From positions 10,896,303-10,960,302 of the forward strand of contig NC_087075.1 in assembly GCF_026151205.1 (NCBI RefSeq): DNA of 64,000 bases. The letters are read 5' to 3'. The notes beneath the pieces are model-generated. The model was not told the origin of the DNA. It saw only the letters and a program-made list of their open reading frames with translations, and did no database searches. The stretch is from Bolinopsis microptera. Lineage: Eukaryota > Ctenophora > Tentaculata > Lobata > Bolinopsidae. A program made the translations under genes and the position numbers. This document shows positions 54,304-64,000 of the stretch, in pieces (within the stretch, counting starts at the first letter, position 1; the number at the start of each line of letters is the position of its first letter).

Positions 54304-55047
54304 CAGTGATTTATTATTGAAGCTTGTAATTACAATATCTAATGCTCCTATAATTACTTTAATTAATTGTTTGTTCCGTTATTCTTTTTCCTTCCTCTTT
54401 TCCTTGTCATCCCCTTTAGTTTTAAGATTCTTGCTATAAATGGCTACAGCTAACACTATTAATGCTAAGTACCAAACAACAAGTGGGAGGTGGATCGTTG
54501 GTATACCATTAAATCGATTTAACACCGCAATTCCAGTCGCAAGCCTGGGACCACTACTAGCATTGTCACAACATCTACAAAGCTGCCATATAGCCTGACT
54601 GACAATTTTCTCGACTGACTGACAATGTTTCTTCTTTTCCCCATTTAGAATACAATTTAGATTAATACATTTTAGCAGTGATTTATTATTGAAGCTTGTA
54701 ATTACAATAACTAATGCTCCTGTAAATACTTTAATTAATTGTTTGTTCCGTTATTCTTTTTCCTTCCTCTTTTCCCTGTCATCCCCTTTAGTTTTAAGAT
54801 TCTTGCTATAAATGGCTACAGCTAACACTATTAATGCTAAGTACCAAACAACAAGTGGGAGGTGGATCGTTGGTATACCATTAAATCGATTTAACACCGC
54901 AATTCCAGTCGCAAGTCTGGGACCACTACTAGCATAGTCAAAAGATCTACAAAGCTGCCATATAGCCTGACTGACAATTTTCTCGACTGACTGACAATGT
55001 TTCTTCTTTTTCCCCATTTAGAATACAAAGATTAGTACATTTTAGCT
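54304..55047. repeat. Two tandem copies of a 372-bp unit
   Basis: 54304-54675 and 54676-55047 are nearly identical, including TTTATTATTGAAGCTTGTAA and GTTTCTTCTTTT(T)CCCCATTTAG. The copies differ by a few substitutions and one T in a homopolymer. Confidence 0.9.
54751..55017 (-). CDS. Small ORF, 88 aa, one predicted membrane helix
   Basis: Begins MGKKKKHCQSVEKIVSQAIW, has a hydrophobic helix LPLVVWYLALIVLAVAIYS at about residues 52-70, and ends in a Lys/Glu-rich tail. The other tandem copy (54390-54645) has one fewer T and shifts frame after MGK. No family recognised. It may be an ORF by chance or part of an unidentified element; weak support. Confidence 0.3.
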   Translation of the reverse strand: MGKKKKHCQSVEKIVSQAIWQLCRSFDYASSGPRLATGIAVLNRFNGIPTIHLPLVVWYLALIVLAVAIYSKNLKTKGDDREKRKEKE

Positions 55048-56010
55048 TATGATTAATATTATATTTTTACCTATAGTTTACCTAGATTTCAAATGGCCAA
55101 AATCCAGTCTCATCGCACTTTCTCAGGAATCTTGATAGGGGAATGCAATATCAATAATAAATAAATCAGGGGAAGTTTGAAGAGGTTTCAAGTGCCGAAG
55201 GCCACTGCTTATCTTTGGATTTGAGAGTGACCTGTGCTTGAAACCCCATCAACCATCCACTACGTCAATATACTTATTATACAATTAATATAGAAAAATA
55301 TAATAATTAAAATTACTTATTGGTTTAGTTTGGTGACACAGGAGAGCCCAGTTGAGTTTTAGTTTGGGTTGAAGTTTTAAATCATAGTTTGAAAGGTTAG
55401 CCATGTTTCATCATTCGTGGCAGAGAGAGACGAGATATCATGTGTGCAGAGCCGTACCGGATGTAGAATTTGAGATATAATATAGATTAGTTACCATGTA
55501 TTAGGGTCATCTCGATTTTGGAGGGATAGCAAGTGCTTTTTAAGGTTGGATTTAATAACTGTTTCACAAACAGTCAGTATATCATCAATTATCTCAAATC
55601 CTTAATTGTTTTATAATTTATTTTTGATTTATAACTCGTCACTTGCACTTACTGAATAACTTACGCTATTCAAACACTCAAAATAAGACACGATCGAATT
55701 TAAGGTAAGATAATAGAAAAAGTAAGATCACAACTTGAAACGGACTACATTCAAAGTTACAACAAAGAAGGCAGGAGTCCGAGCACATTAAAACGATGAC
55801 CTCACACTGTCACAGATAAAAACGTAGATAAGACCGGCGTGCGTAATGTGATACCCTACTATACTACTCAACCAGCCATTATTGACTTTTTGTTTTGAAA
55901 CCCCACGGTGGAGGTTGGCGTGTGCCGCAATTTATTGATCAATGGTTATTACATAAATGAAATTATAGAAGTCACACTAAAATATAATAATGTAAAATAA
56001 ATATATTAAA
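55048..56010. other. Intergenic, nothing recognised
   Basis: AT-rich. No ORF or repeat of note on either strand. Confidence 0.4.
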
Positions 56011-59000
56011 GGGGGGGGTGTCACGTCCGTCTATGTCCGCTTGTCTCATAGAATCCAAAAAGGACAGGACATAGGCGGACATAGACGGACATAGGCGGAC
56101 ATAGACGGACATAGGCGGACATAGGCGGACATAAGCGGACATAGACGGACATAGGCGGACATAGGCGGACATTAATGGACACCTAAATTGCTAAATAAAA
56201 TGTTCAATTTTTGCTGTTATAGGGGGATCATGTTTTTTGTCCGTTCGGTACCCTATATTTTCAAAACGGACAAAAATAGAGCGGACAAAAACGGACAAAA
56301 ATGGACAAAAACGGACAAAAATGGAAATAACATTTAGATGCTTCCTCCTCCTACTCTTCCTCCTCCCCCTGGGTCTACCTGATCTTCCTCAGTCCTCTTC
56401 CTCCTCCCCTCCTCAGTCCTCCTCCTACTCCTCCTCCTCGTCCTCAGTCCTCCTCATCAGTCCTCAACAGTCCTCCTCCTCCCCAGTCCTCCTCCTCCTC
56501 CTGAGTCCTCCTCCTGGGTCCTCTTCCTGGGTCCTCCTCCTCCTCTTCATCCTCCTCCTCTTCCTCCTCAGTCCTCAGTCCTCCTCAGTCCTCCTCCTCA
56601 TCCTTCTCCTCAGTCCTCCATCCTCCTCCTCAGTCCTCCCCCAGTCCCCCTCCTCCTCCTCCTATTTAGTCCTCCTCCTCCTCCTCCTTCTCAGTCCTCC
56701 TCAGTCCTCCTCCTCCTCCTCCTCCTCTTCCCTCTCAGTCATCCTCCTCAGCCATCCTCCTCAGTCCTCCTCAGTCCTCCTCAGTCCTCCTCCTCAGTCC
56801 TCCTCCTCCTGGGTCCTCCTCATCCTCTTCATCCTCCTCCTCTTCCTCCTCGGTCCTCAGTCCTCCTCCTCCTGGGTCCTCCTCCTCATCCTTCTCATCA
56901 GTCCTCCTCCTCCCCAGTCCTCTCCCAGTCCCCCTCCTTCTCCTCCTCCTATTCAGTCCTCCTCCTCCTCCTCCTCCTCAGTTCTCCTCAGTCCTCCTTC
57001 TCATTTCTCCTAAGTCCTCCTCCTGAGTCCTCCTCCTGAGTCCTCCTCCTCTTCCTTCTGAGTCCTCCTCCTGAGTCCTCCTCCTCCTCCCTCTCAGTCA
57101 TCCTCCTCAGTCATCCTCCTCAGCCATCCTCCCCAGCCATCCTCCTCAGCCATCCTCCTCAGTACTCCTCAGTCCTCCTCCTTCTCAGTCATCGTCAGTC
57201 CTCCTCCTCAGTCCTCCTCCTCCTTGGTCCTCCTCCTCCTCCTCCTGGGTCTTCCTGATCCTCCCCAGTCCTCTTCCTCCTCCCCTCCTCAGTCCTCCTC
57301 CTACTCTTCCTCCTCGTCCTCAGTCCTCCTCATCAGTCCTCAACAGTTCTCCTCCTCCCCAGTCCTCCTCCTCCTCCTGGGGCCTTTTCCTGGGTCCTCC
57401 TCCTGGGTCCTCCTCCTGGGTCCTCCTCCTCCTGGGTCCTCCTTCTCCTCCTCAGTCCTTCTCCTCCTATTCCTCAGTCCTCCTCCTCAGTCCTCCTCAG
57501 TCCTCCTCCTCCTCCTGGGTCCTCCTCCTCCTCCTGGGTCCTCCTGGGTCTTCCTGATCCTCCCCAGTCCTCTCCCTCCTCCCCTCCTCAGTCCTCCTCC
57601 TACTCTTCCTCATCGCCCTCAGTCCTCCTCATCAGTCCTCAACAGTTCTCCTCCTCCCCAGTCCTCCTCCTCCTCCTGGGGCCTTTTCCTGGGTCCTCCT
57701 CCTGGGTCCTCCTCCTCCTGGGTCCTCCTCCTCCTGGGTCCTCCTTCTCCTCCTCAGTCCTTCTCCTCCTCCTCCTCAGTCCTCTTCCTCCTCTTCCTCC
57801 TCCTCCTCCCTCTCAGTCATCCTCCTCAGCCATCCTCTTCAGTCCTCCTCCTTCTCAGTCCTCCTCAGTCCTCCTCCTAAGTCCTCCTCCTCCTCCTCCT
57901 CCTCCTTCTCAGTCCTCCTCAGTCCTCCTCCTCCTCCTCCTCCTCTTCCCTCTCAGTCATCCTCCTCAGCCATCTTCCTCAGTCCTCCTCAGTCCTCCTC
58001 AGTCCTCCTCCTCAGTCCTCCTCCTCCTGGGTCCTCCTCCTCCTCTTCATCCTCCTACTCTTCCTCCTCGGTCCTCAGTCCTCCTCCTTCTGGGTCCTCC
58101 TCCTCATCCTTCTCATCAGTCCTCCTCCTCCCCAGTCCTCTCCCAGTCCCCCTCCTTCTCCTCCTCCTATTCAGTCCTCCTCCTCCTCCTCAGTTCTCCT
58201 CAGTCCTCCTTCTCATTTCTCCTATGTCCTCCTCCTGAGTCCTCCTCCTGAGTCCTCCTCCTCCTCCCTCTCAATCATCCTCCTCAGTCATCCTCCTCAG
58301 CCATCCTCCCCAGCCATCCTCCTCAGCCATCCTCCTCAGTACTCCTCCTTCCTCCTCCTTCTCAGTCATCGTCAGTCCTCCTCCTCAGTCCTCCTCCTCC
58401 TTGGTCCTCCTCCTCCTCCTCCTGGGTCTTCCTGATCCTCCCCAGTCCTCTTCCTCCTCCCCTCCTCAGTCCTCCTCCTACTCTTCCTCCTCGTCCTCAG
58501 TCCTCCTCATCAGTCCTCAACAGTTCTCCTCCTCCCCAGTCCTCCTCCTCCTCCTGGGGCCTTTTCCTGGGTCCTCCTCCTGGGTCCTCCTCCTCCTGGG
58601 TCCTCCTCCTCCTGGGTCCTCCTTCTCCTCCTCAGTCCTTCTCCTCCTATTCCTCAGTCCTCTTCCTCCTCTTCCTCCTCCTCCTCCCTCTCAGTCATCC
58701 TCCTCAGCCATCCTCCTCAGCCATCCTCCTCAGTCCTCCTCCTTCTCAGTCCTCCTCAGTCCTCCTCCTAAGTCCTCCTCCTCCTCAGTCATCCTCCTCA
58801 GTTCTCCTCCTCCTCCTCCTCCTCCTGGGTCTTCCTGATCCTTCTCCTCCCTCTCAGTCATCCTCCTCAGTCATCCTCCTCAGCCATCCTCCTCAGCCAT
58901 CCTTCTCAGCCATCCTCCTCAGTACTCTTCAGTACTCTTCATTACTCTTCAGTCCTCAAATGTTTGTCCGCTAATGTCCACCAATGTCCGCTAATGTCCA

Positions 59001-59168
59001 CCAATGTCCATCCAAGTCCGCCAATGTCCGTCCGGGTCCGCCAATGTCCGTCCGAGTCCGCCAATGTCCGTCCGTGTCCGCCAATGTCCCAAAAAACACG
59101 TCCGTTGTCTCATAGAATCCAAAAAGGACAGGACATAGGCGGACATAGACGGACATGACACCCCCCCC
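56011..59168. mobile_element. 3.16-kb satellite-like element with 13-bp TIRs and TCC-rich core
   Basis: Starts GGGGGGGGTGTCA and ends with its exact inverse TGACACCCCCCCC, flanked by ATTAAA at 56005-56010 and 59169-59174. Next to the left end are about 11 copies of GGACATAGGC/GGACATAGAC; next to the right end is an array of AATGTCCGCC type in the opposite sense. A block containing TGTCTCATAGAATCC and AAAAAGGACAGGACATAGGC is present as a direct copy at both ends (about 56041 and 59106). The core is CTCCT-rich repeat. Class unknown; no transposase. Confidence 0.8.
56340..58960 (+). repeat. Pyrimidine-rich minisatellite (TCCTCC / CAGTCC) with 1.18-kb higher-order unit
   Basis: Repeats of TCCTCC, CTCAGTCCTCC and TCCTGGGTCC. 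A segment starting TTGGTCCTCCTCC near 57222 recurs near 58399 almost unchanged for about 170 bp, and a related one lies near 56340. The Ser/Leu/Pro-rich frames of up to 258 codons are translated repeats, not genes. The strand asymmetry favours triplex or H-DNA. Confidence 0.9.
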
Positions 59169-59382
59169 ATTAAAATAAATGCCCTACTAAAAGTACTATA
59201 TAACTAACGGTCTGCAAAACTGGTTGAAGTCGCAATTTGTAAACATGCTAATTACTATTTAATAGTAATAGATAAAAAGTTTTGCGCGGCAGATGTAAAT
59301 TCGGCATTGCATAATGGCAGTGAAATTAAAATGATATGTTGTTGATAACAGATCATAGTCATTTGACGCGAGTGATCTTTCT

Positions 59383-62300
59383 TTACGCGTTGTCGCTTAC
59401 TAACTCGGTGCTGTAGTCTATTTGCGAGCGCCCTTCTCTTTGAGACTTTCTTAGCCCAGGTATACTATAAAGTAAGAAATTTGGCCAATTTTCATCGTCT
59501 CCTGAGCTTTGCAGCTTGAGGAGTTCGCGCTTAGCTGAATTTTTAAAGATTTCAATTGAAAAGGTAGAACTTGGAATAGTTATATCCTTACTTTGTTTTG
59601 TAATAGAGAGCATGGGTCCTTTGAAGAAAAGAGTATTTCTAAATGTTGGGCCGTTGTAAGTTGTGAACCAAGAAAGGTTATGTTCGAATGTGGAATTATA
59701 GGTGGGAATATCGTGAGGGAAAAGTTCTTTGATGGATTTAGGGAGAAGGCTTGGCATGTTCCTTACTTTGTGTAGTAGAATAAGAGCGTTTTTTACAATG
59801 ACGCTATGGACTGTTAGGATATTATGCAATCTAAACGCACTTTTTGTGTGCTCCGGGGGATTGCCGTCTTTATATCTATAATTTACATAACCTGACATAA
59901 CAGCTCTAATTCCCTGCTTTTGCTTGGTGAACAGAGATTCAATGTGACATTTTGAGGCAAATCCCCACACTAAAGAACAGAAATTTAGATGGGATTGGAT
60001 AAGGCTTTGGAAAATGTTTAGGCGGGCTTTGATAGGTAGAAGGTGCTTTAGCTTATACATAACTCCGAGGTAGCGACCCATCTTTATTCTAACGGCCGTA
60101 ATGTGTTTTTGCCAAGTGAGCTTTTCGTCTAGGATCACTCCTAAAAATCTTGCTTCAGTCTTACGTTCGATTACAGTGTTGTCAATGGACAAATTAAAGC
60201 CGCTGAAGTCGATTCTTTTTCTAGTGAAAATCATGTAACACGTCTTTTTTACATTTAAAGATAGCCCATTAACACCTACCCAATCTACAAGACGTGAAAT
60301 TAGCTGATTAGCTTTTAATTGTATTTCTTCTAGGGTGGTTCCACTAATTAATATGTTTGCGTCGTCGGCATAAAGGATGAACTTTGCAAAATCACTAATT
60401 CCAGGTAGGTCGTTTATATAAATTACAAATAAGAGAGGTCCTAAAATGCTACCCTGAGGTACGCCGTAAACTATGGGCATGCTAGAAGAGCAAGTTCCGT
60501 TTAAAGTTACGTATTGAGATCGATTACAAAGGTAAGATCTAAACCATTCGTGCGCGACTCCCCTGATCCCATAATGGTCAAGCTTCTTAAGCAAGGTCTC
60601 ATGATCAAGCACGTCAAAGGCTTTACTGTAATCGAGCAGGAGCAGTAGGGAAATTTGTTTCTTATTCAGAGAGTGTAGTATGGAATTTTGGGCATTGAGC
60701 AGTGCATGTTCGCACGATCTTCCTGGCCGAAATCCGTATTGATTTTCGAAAAGAGAATCGTTCTTATCTAAAAATTCTAAAACACGAGCATGCATAAGTT
60801 TCTCATAAATTTTCGAGAATGATCCCAAAAGAGAGATCGGCCTATAATTAGCTACTTCCAATTTTGAACCACCTTTGTGGATAGGAACGACTTTCGCAGT
60901 TTTTAGAGCATTTGGGAAGGTACCACTGGAGAACGAACAGTTAATGACATTAGCTAGTGCCCTGGTAAAGTTTTCGCAGCTGTTTGCAATTTTCAATGGC
61001 TCAATTTTACAATCGAGTGTGGACTTGTTCTTAAGCCCTGATATTATCTTTTGGACTTCACCGTGTGATGTAGGCTTAAGAAACATCGAGTTACTACACG
61101 AAGCCTTAAGAAAATGCTTGAAACCACCTGGGTCAAAGGTTCGACGGGCAGCGATTTGCCTCTTGATACTGGCTGCAATACCGGAGAAGTAGCCGTTAAA
61201 TTTCTCAGCGACTGCCAGATCGGAGCTTATAATCGTGCCATCGTCGTCCTTCAGACGGGTGTGTCCGAACTTTTTTCTGTTACGGTTCAGGAGGCCATTG
61301 ATAATTTTCCATTGACTTTTAGAGCAGTTTTGGTATTTGTCAAACATTTTTTTATAGTACTTTTCTTTGGCTAGATTCACATGTTTGTGACAAAACTTTT
61401 TCATTTTATCATACACGTCGCAGTTTTTTTGTGATGGATTTATAGTTTTTTCAAAAAAAAGTAACTTCTTGCGGTTGCATGCCGCCTCAAGCCAGGGTAA
61501 GATCCAAGGCTTTGGGTCAGCTCTTTCGAATTTTCTTCTCGAACTGTCGCGCTTCAGGGGGTATGCAGTATTGTAGTGTTTCATGTACGTTTGATAGATG
61601 GAATTGTATTGTTCATCAGCGCACGTTGAGGAGGTAGCATCATCCCAGGTCTCACTTACAATAAGCTCTTTGAATTTAGCATGATTAGCTTCGTTAAATA
61701 CACGGGCCTCTAATTTCAAGCTAGTGTTGTTGTTCTTTACACGTTGACTACGGAATCGCTCGTTCAAACTAGGTGTGGCTCCTAAACTAATGGTCGTGCT
61801 AACCGCGAGATGATCTGACATATCCAACGTCACGACATTACAACTAATAACGTTTGTCACGTGATTAGTATACACGTGATCAATAAGCGTTGCACTGTGG
61901 TCAGTTACCCTGGTAGGCTTGGAGACAGTCTGGGCAAACCCATATTTTTCTAGTAAGCTTATAAGATCCTGGCTGTAAGCGTCGGTATCGTATTTTATAA
62001 GATCAATATTTGCATCACCCAGGAAGACTATCTGCTTTCTGGAGTGTCTATCAAGACCCCTGAGCACGTTTTCAAACTTTTCAAGGAATTTTTTAGGGCT
62101 TGTGGATGGCGAGCGGTAGAAATTTACGATGATTTTTGTCTTATTTCCGTTTTTAAAATTGTTGATTTTAAGCAATTGAAATTCTCCGCAAGTAACTTCT
62201 TCTGGACTCAGATTGAGTTCGAGTTCCTGTATTTTATCGTAATCACAAACGCGTTTGTTAACATAGAGCGCAAGACCACCTCCTTTTCCAGATTTACGTG

Positions 62301-62865
62301 CAGGTTCTTTGATAAAGGGCTCGTAAAACTGTTCGATTTCAATGTCGTTCAGACCATTAGGAAGATTAGAAATTTTACAGTTGGTTTCATTGAGGCAGAT
62401 GAGGTCAAATTTGGAGAATGTTTCTATTTCTTCACTAAAATTTGAGATATTCTTCACGAGTGATCTTACGTTTAACGAAAGTATCTTAAATTCGCGATTG
62501 CTAGGGGTCTTGATATTATCAGGGTGTTGGTACTTACAGCTAACCAATATCTCCGATATACAATTGTTGAGATCGATTTCGCTGGAATCTATTTCATCAG
62601 TAAGTTCGCCTATTTGATTCAGTACGTGAGAACGAATATAGGGGTTAAAAGTGGGGGTTATTGTATTGTAATTATCATTAAGTTCATAGGAAGTTACTCT
62701 ATAGCCAGGTATTAGGTTTAGACAGCATGTAATACAACCAAGATAATCTTTGAGGCATTTTTTATGAACTGGTTTGTCACATACAGGACAAATGAAAACA
62801 TTTCTAGGAGCATAAGACCACCCGAAGCAACTTGAGCATTGTGATTTGAAACTAGGTTCAACCAT
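59383..62865 (-). CDS. LINE ORF2: zinc finger, AP endonuclease, reverse transcriptase
   Basis: 1160 aa, uninterrupted. N-terminal Cys/His cluster (CSSCFGWSYAPRNVFICPVC, VHKKCL, CITCC). EN motifs: LICLNETNC, NFYRSPSTSPKKFLEKFENV, VFLGDANIDLI, TLIDHVYTN, LDMSDHLAVS. RT motifs: ANYRPISLLGSFSKIYEKLM, YGFRPGRSCEHAL, LDYSKAFDVLDHETLL, GVPQGSILGPLLFVIYINDL, ILYADDANILISG, RFLGVILDEKLTW. The start ATG at 62865 is followed directly by the zinc-finger region. Length and motif set are complete, so the protein could be functional. Translation relative to ORF1 must use a different mode from the overlapping pair at 18172, because 515 bp separate them. Confidence 0.9.
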   Translation of the reverse strand: MVEPSFKSQCSSCFGWSYAPRNVFICPVCDKPVHKKCLKDYLGCITCCLNLIPGYRVTSYELNDNYNTITPTFNPYIRSHVLNQIGELTDEIDSSEIDLNNCISEILVSCKYQHPDNIKTPSNREFKILSLNVRSLVKNISNFSEEIETFSKFDLICLNETNCKISNLPNGLNDIEIEQFYEPFIKEPARKSGKGGGLALYVNKRVCDYDKIQELELNLSPEEVTCGEFQLLKINNFKNGNKTKIIVNFYRSPSTSPKKFLEKFENVLRGLDRHSRKQIVFLGDANIDLIKYDTDAYSQDLISLLEKYGFAQTVSKPTRVTDHSATLIDHVYTNHVTNVISCNVVTLDMSDHLAVSTTISLGATPSLNERFRSQRVKNNNTSLKLEARVFNEANHAKFKELIVSETWDDATSSTCADEQYNSIYQTYMKHYNTAYPLKRDSSRRKFERADPKPWILPWLEAACNRKKLLFFEKTINPSQKNCDVYDKMKKFCHKHVNLAKEKYYKKMFDKYQNCSKSQWKIINGLLNRNRKKFGHTRLKDDDGTIISSDLAVAEKFNGYFSGIAASIKRQIAARRTFDPGGFKHFLKASCSNSMFLKPTSHGEVQKIISGLKNKSTLDCKIEPLKIANSCENFTRALANVINCSFSSGTFPNALKTAKVVPIHKGGSKLEVANYRPISLLGSFSKIYEKLMHARVLEFLDKNDSLFENQYGFRPGRSCEHALLNAQNSILHSLNKKQISLLLLLDYSKAFDVLDHETLLKKLDHYGIRGVAHEWFRSYLCNRSQYVTLNGTCSSSMPIVYGVPQGSILGPLLFVIYINDLPGISDFAKFILYADDANILISGTTLEEIQLKANQLISRLVDWVGVNGLSLNVKKTCYMIFTRKRIDFSGFNLSIDNTVIERKTEARFLGVILDEKLTWQKHITAVRIKMGRYLGVMYKLKHLLPIKARLNIFQSLIQSHLNFCSLVWGFASKCHIESLFTKQKQGIRAVMSGYVNYRYKDGNPPEHTKSAFRLHNILTVHSVIVKNALILLHKVRNMPSLLPKSIKELFPHDIPTYNSTFEHNLSWFTTYNGPTFRNTLFFKGPMLSITKQSKDITIPSSTFSIEIFKNSAKRELLKLQSSGDDENWPNFLLYSIPGLRKSQREGRSQIDYSTELVSDNA

Positions 62866-63381
62866 TGTTCAAGATGTGTAAATACCAGATATCTGTGAAT
62901 AATTAAGTAAGATATTAAATAGATAAGAGTGTATAGTATGGTGTATAGAATAGCTTGTACAGTCTAAGAATATGTATAAAAAGCTAATGTGTGTGCGTGT
63001 GAATGAATGAGGAATAAACTGTGTGCTGAGAAAGCGTAAAGATGAAAAAGAAAACTTGTTAGACCTACCTATCAAGAACTATACAGCTCTGTGTGTAGAT
63101 AGAATCGTAACGTAGTCTACAATATTACAATATTACGATAGCGGTACTGATTTCAGAACTATTCTAAAGTGTTTAAAAAACTCGGGCAAGAATTCTAGTA
63201 ACTTACGATAAGCTGATAAGAGCACGGGCATGACTATATATTTTCATGCGAGGGTTTCCATTATAACCATAAGATGTAAGCTATAATCCCTTAAAGATTT
63301 TGTAAAAATTTTGTGAAAATTTTGGCGCGGCAAGTATAAGTAGTAGGCTGGGGTACGGCTTTGTGAGTTTGTATTTAACCG
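62866..63381 (-). other. Inter-ORF spacer of the third LINE
   Basis: AT-rich; no open frame longer than about 70 codons. It may be inter-cistronic UTR or contain degraded ORF1 sequence. Confidence 0.4.
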
Positions 63382-63861
63382 TTAGTTACCAGGCAAGAGC
63401 GAGACAAACTCCCGCCTTAATGGCCAGTGCTTTCGAACTTTCTCGCTTCGCATAGAGAGTTTTTGAACACCGGTCACCAGACAGTTAGCTATCTCACTCT
63501 TGGGCAGCTGAGTAATGTGAATCCCATTTCCAGATCTATCTAAAATCTCAAACCCTTTGTTAAATATCACACTACAAATATGGTGGGAGTCGAAAAACCA
63601 AAAGTTACGATTTTCGATCAGACTAAAGTCAAACATGCAGCGGTTAAACAAATCAACCTCCTTATTTAACCATGCAAATCTCGTTCTAAGAAGGGAGTTG
63701 AAAACAAACACTGTTTTTGGATATCTAGCAAACAAGTAGTTAAAATTGTCCCTAATTTCACGGGAAAGTGTATAGCTTCTATGGTCATATCTCGACAAAT
63801 CATTAATACCGGAAGATATAATCACATAATCGCAGTTTTCAAAAAAATTTTCAAACTTCAT
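63382..63861 (-). pseudogene. LINE ORF1 C-terminal part, SGNH esterase (partial, probably broken)
   Basis: 159 codons contain block III (CDYVIISSGINDLSRYD) and a block V-like GNGIHITQLPKS, with a conserved FNSLLRTRFAWLNKEVDLFN middle. The frame hits a stop at 63883-63885. A DS-x-R block I candidate (IVDSTRASQRES) lies in a different frame near 63960-63998, so a frameshift probably separates block I from block III. The N-terminal domains lie beyond the window. Confidence 0.6.
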
Positions 63862-64000
63862 TAAGAGATATTTATAAGCGTATTACGGGAGAATAAAGGA
63901 GACAATATAACGATTGGAAATATTAAGCCGGGTGTATACGGCAGTATGGATGAATTTAACAATGACTCTCGCTGACTCGCTCGTGTGCTGTCAACAATAT

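Larger units (their letters stand above)
59169..64000 (-). mobile_element. Third LINE (CR1/L2-like), 5' part beyond the window
   Basis: ORF2 (59383-62865) is complete. An SGNH-type ORF1 tail lies upstream (63382-63861, with more beyond). About 515 bp separate ORF1 and ORF2, unlike the overlapping arrangement in the LINE at 15660. The two ORF2 proteins share design but are clearly different families. The 3' end lies between 59382 and the satellite element at 59168. Confidence 0.8.

Noticed and set aside
56237..58838. Long Ser/Leu/Pro ORFs (258, 218 and 145 codons)
   Set aside because: They are translations of TCCTCC repeats; open frames are expected from stop-poor repeats.

Overview
The window is eukaryotic and metazoan: coding sequence is split into short exons with GT-AG introns, the recognisable host genes are animal families (a DH-PH RhoGEF, PAN/apple-like and LDL-receptor-A modules, a trypsin-fold protease homolog, a BTB protein), and the rest is dominated by animal-type retrotransposons and DNA transposons. 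LINEs whose ORF1 carries a PHD-like finger plus an SGNH esterase, Penelope-like fragments and a TTAGGG-type repeat fit an invertebrate or early-branching animal. I cannot name the species. All spliced models were made by eye from splice signals, reading phase and protein logic. Statements of family resemblance come from memory, not from a search.

Layout. 1-4336 (+): a PLEKHG5/6-like RhoGEF, ten exons, open at the 5' end. 4337-9190: intergenic, with MITE-like pieces and retroelement scraps. 9194-15141 (-): an old LINE broken by a 171-bp insert and by a double TA-flanked MITE. 15660-21700 (+): a LINE with both ORFs intact. 22589-23947 (-): an intronless zinc-finger protein of unknown family. 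24790-26112: hAT MITEs around a Penelope-type GIY-YIG fragment. 26348-37551 (+) and 38216-50152 (+): two neighbouring secreted multi-exon genes of 752 and 648 modelled residues; the second contains a trypsin-like domain that has lost its catalytic His and Ser. Their introns hold most of the unusual DNA: a hAT element, a 5-kb TTAA-flanked element enclosing its own intact three-exon gene, TA MITEs, a 3.2-kb minisatellite, a LINE fragment interrupted by a telomere-like satellite element, and a foldback hairpin. 50743-52259 (-): a BTB-type gene with one frameshift. 53001-54146 (+): a Penelope-like reverse transcriptase fragment. 54304-55047: a tandem duplication carrying a small membrane-protein ORF. 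56011-59168: a satellite-like element with inverted ends. 59383-64000 (-): a third LINE, cut by the window end.

The strongest candidates for something undescribed are (1) the TTAA-flanked long-inverted-repeat element at 30640-35651 with a compact 251-aa gene; (2) two elements, 47316-48167 and 56011-59168, built the same way, with inverted arrays of short iterons enclosing a simple-sequence core and with target-site duplications; and (3) repeated tandem duplications that each copy a splice junction in the two secreted genes.
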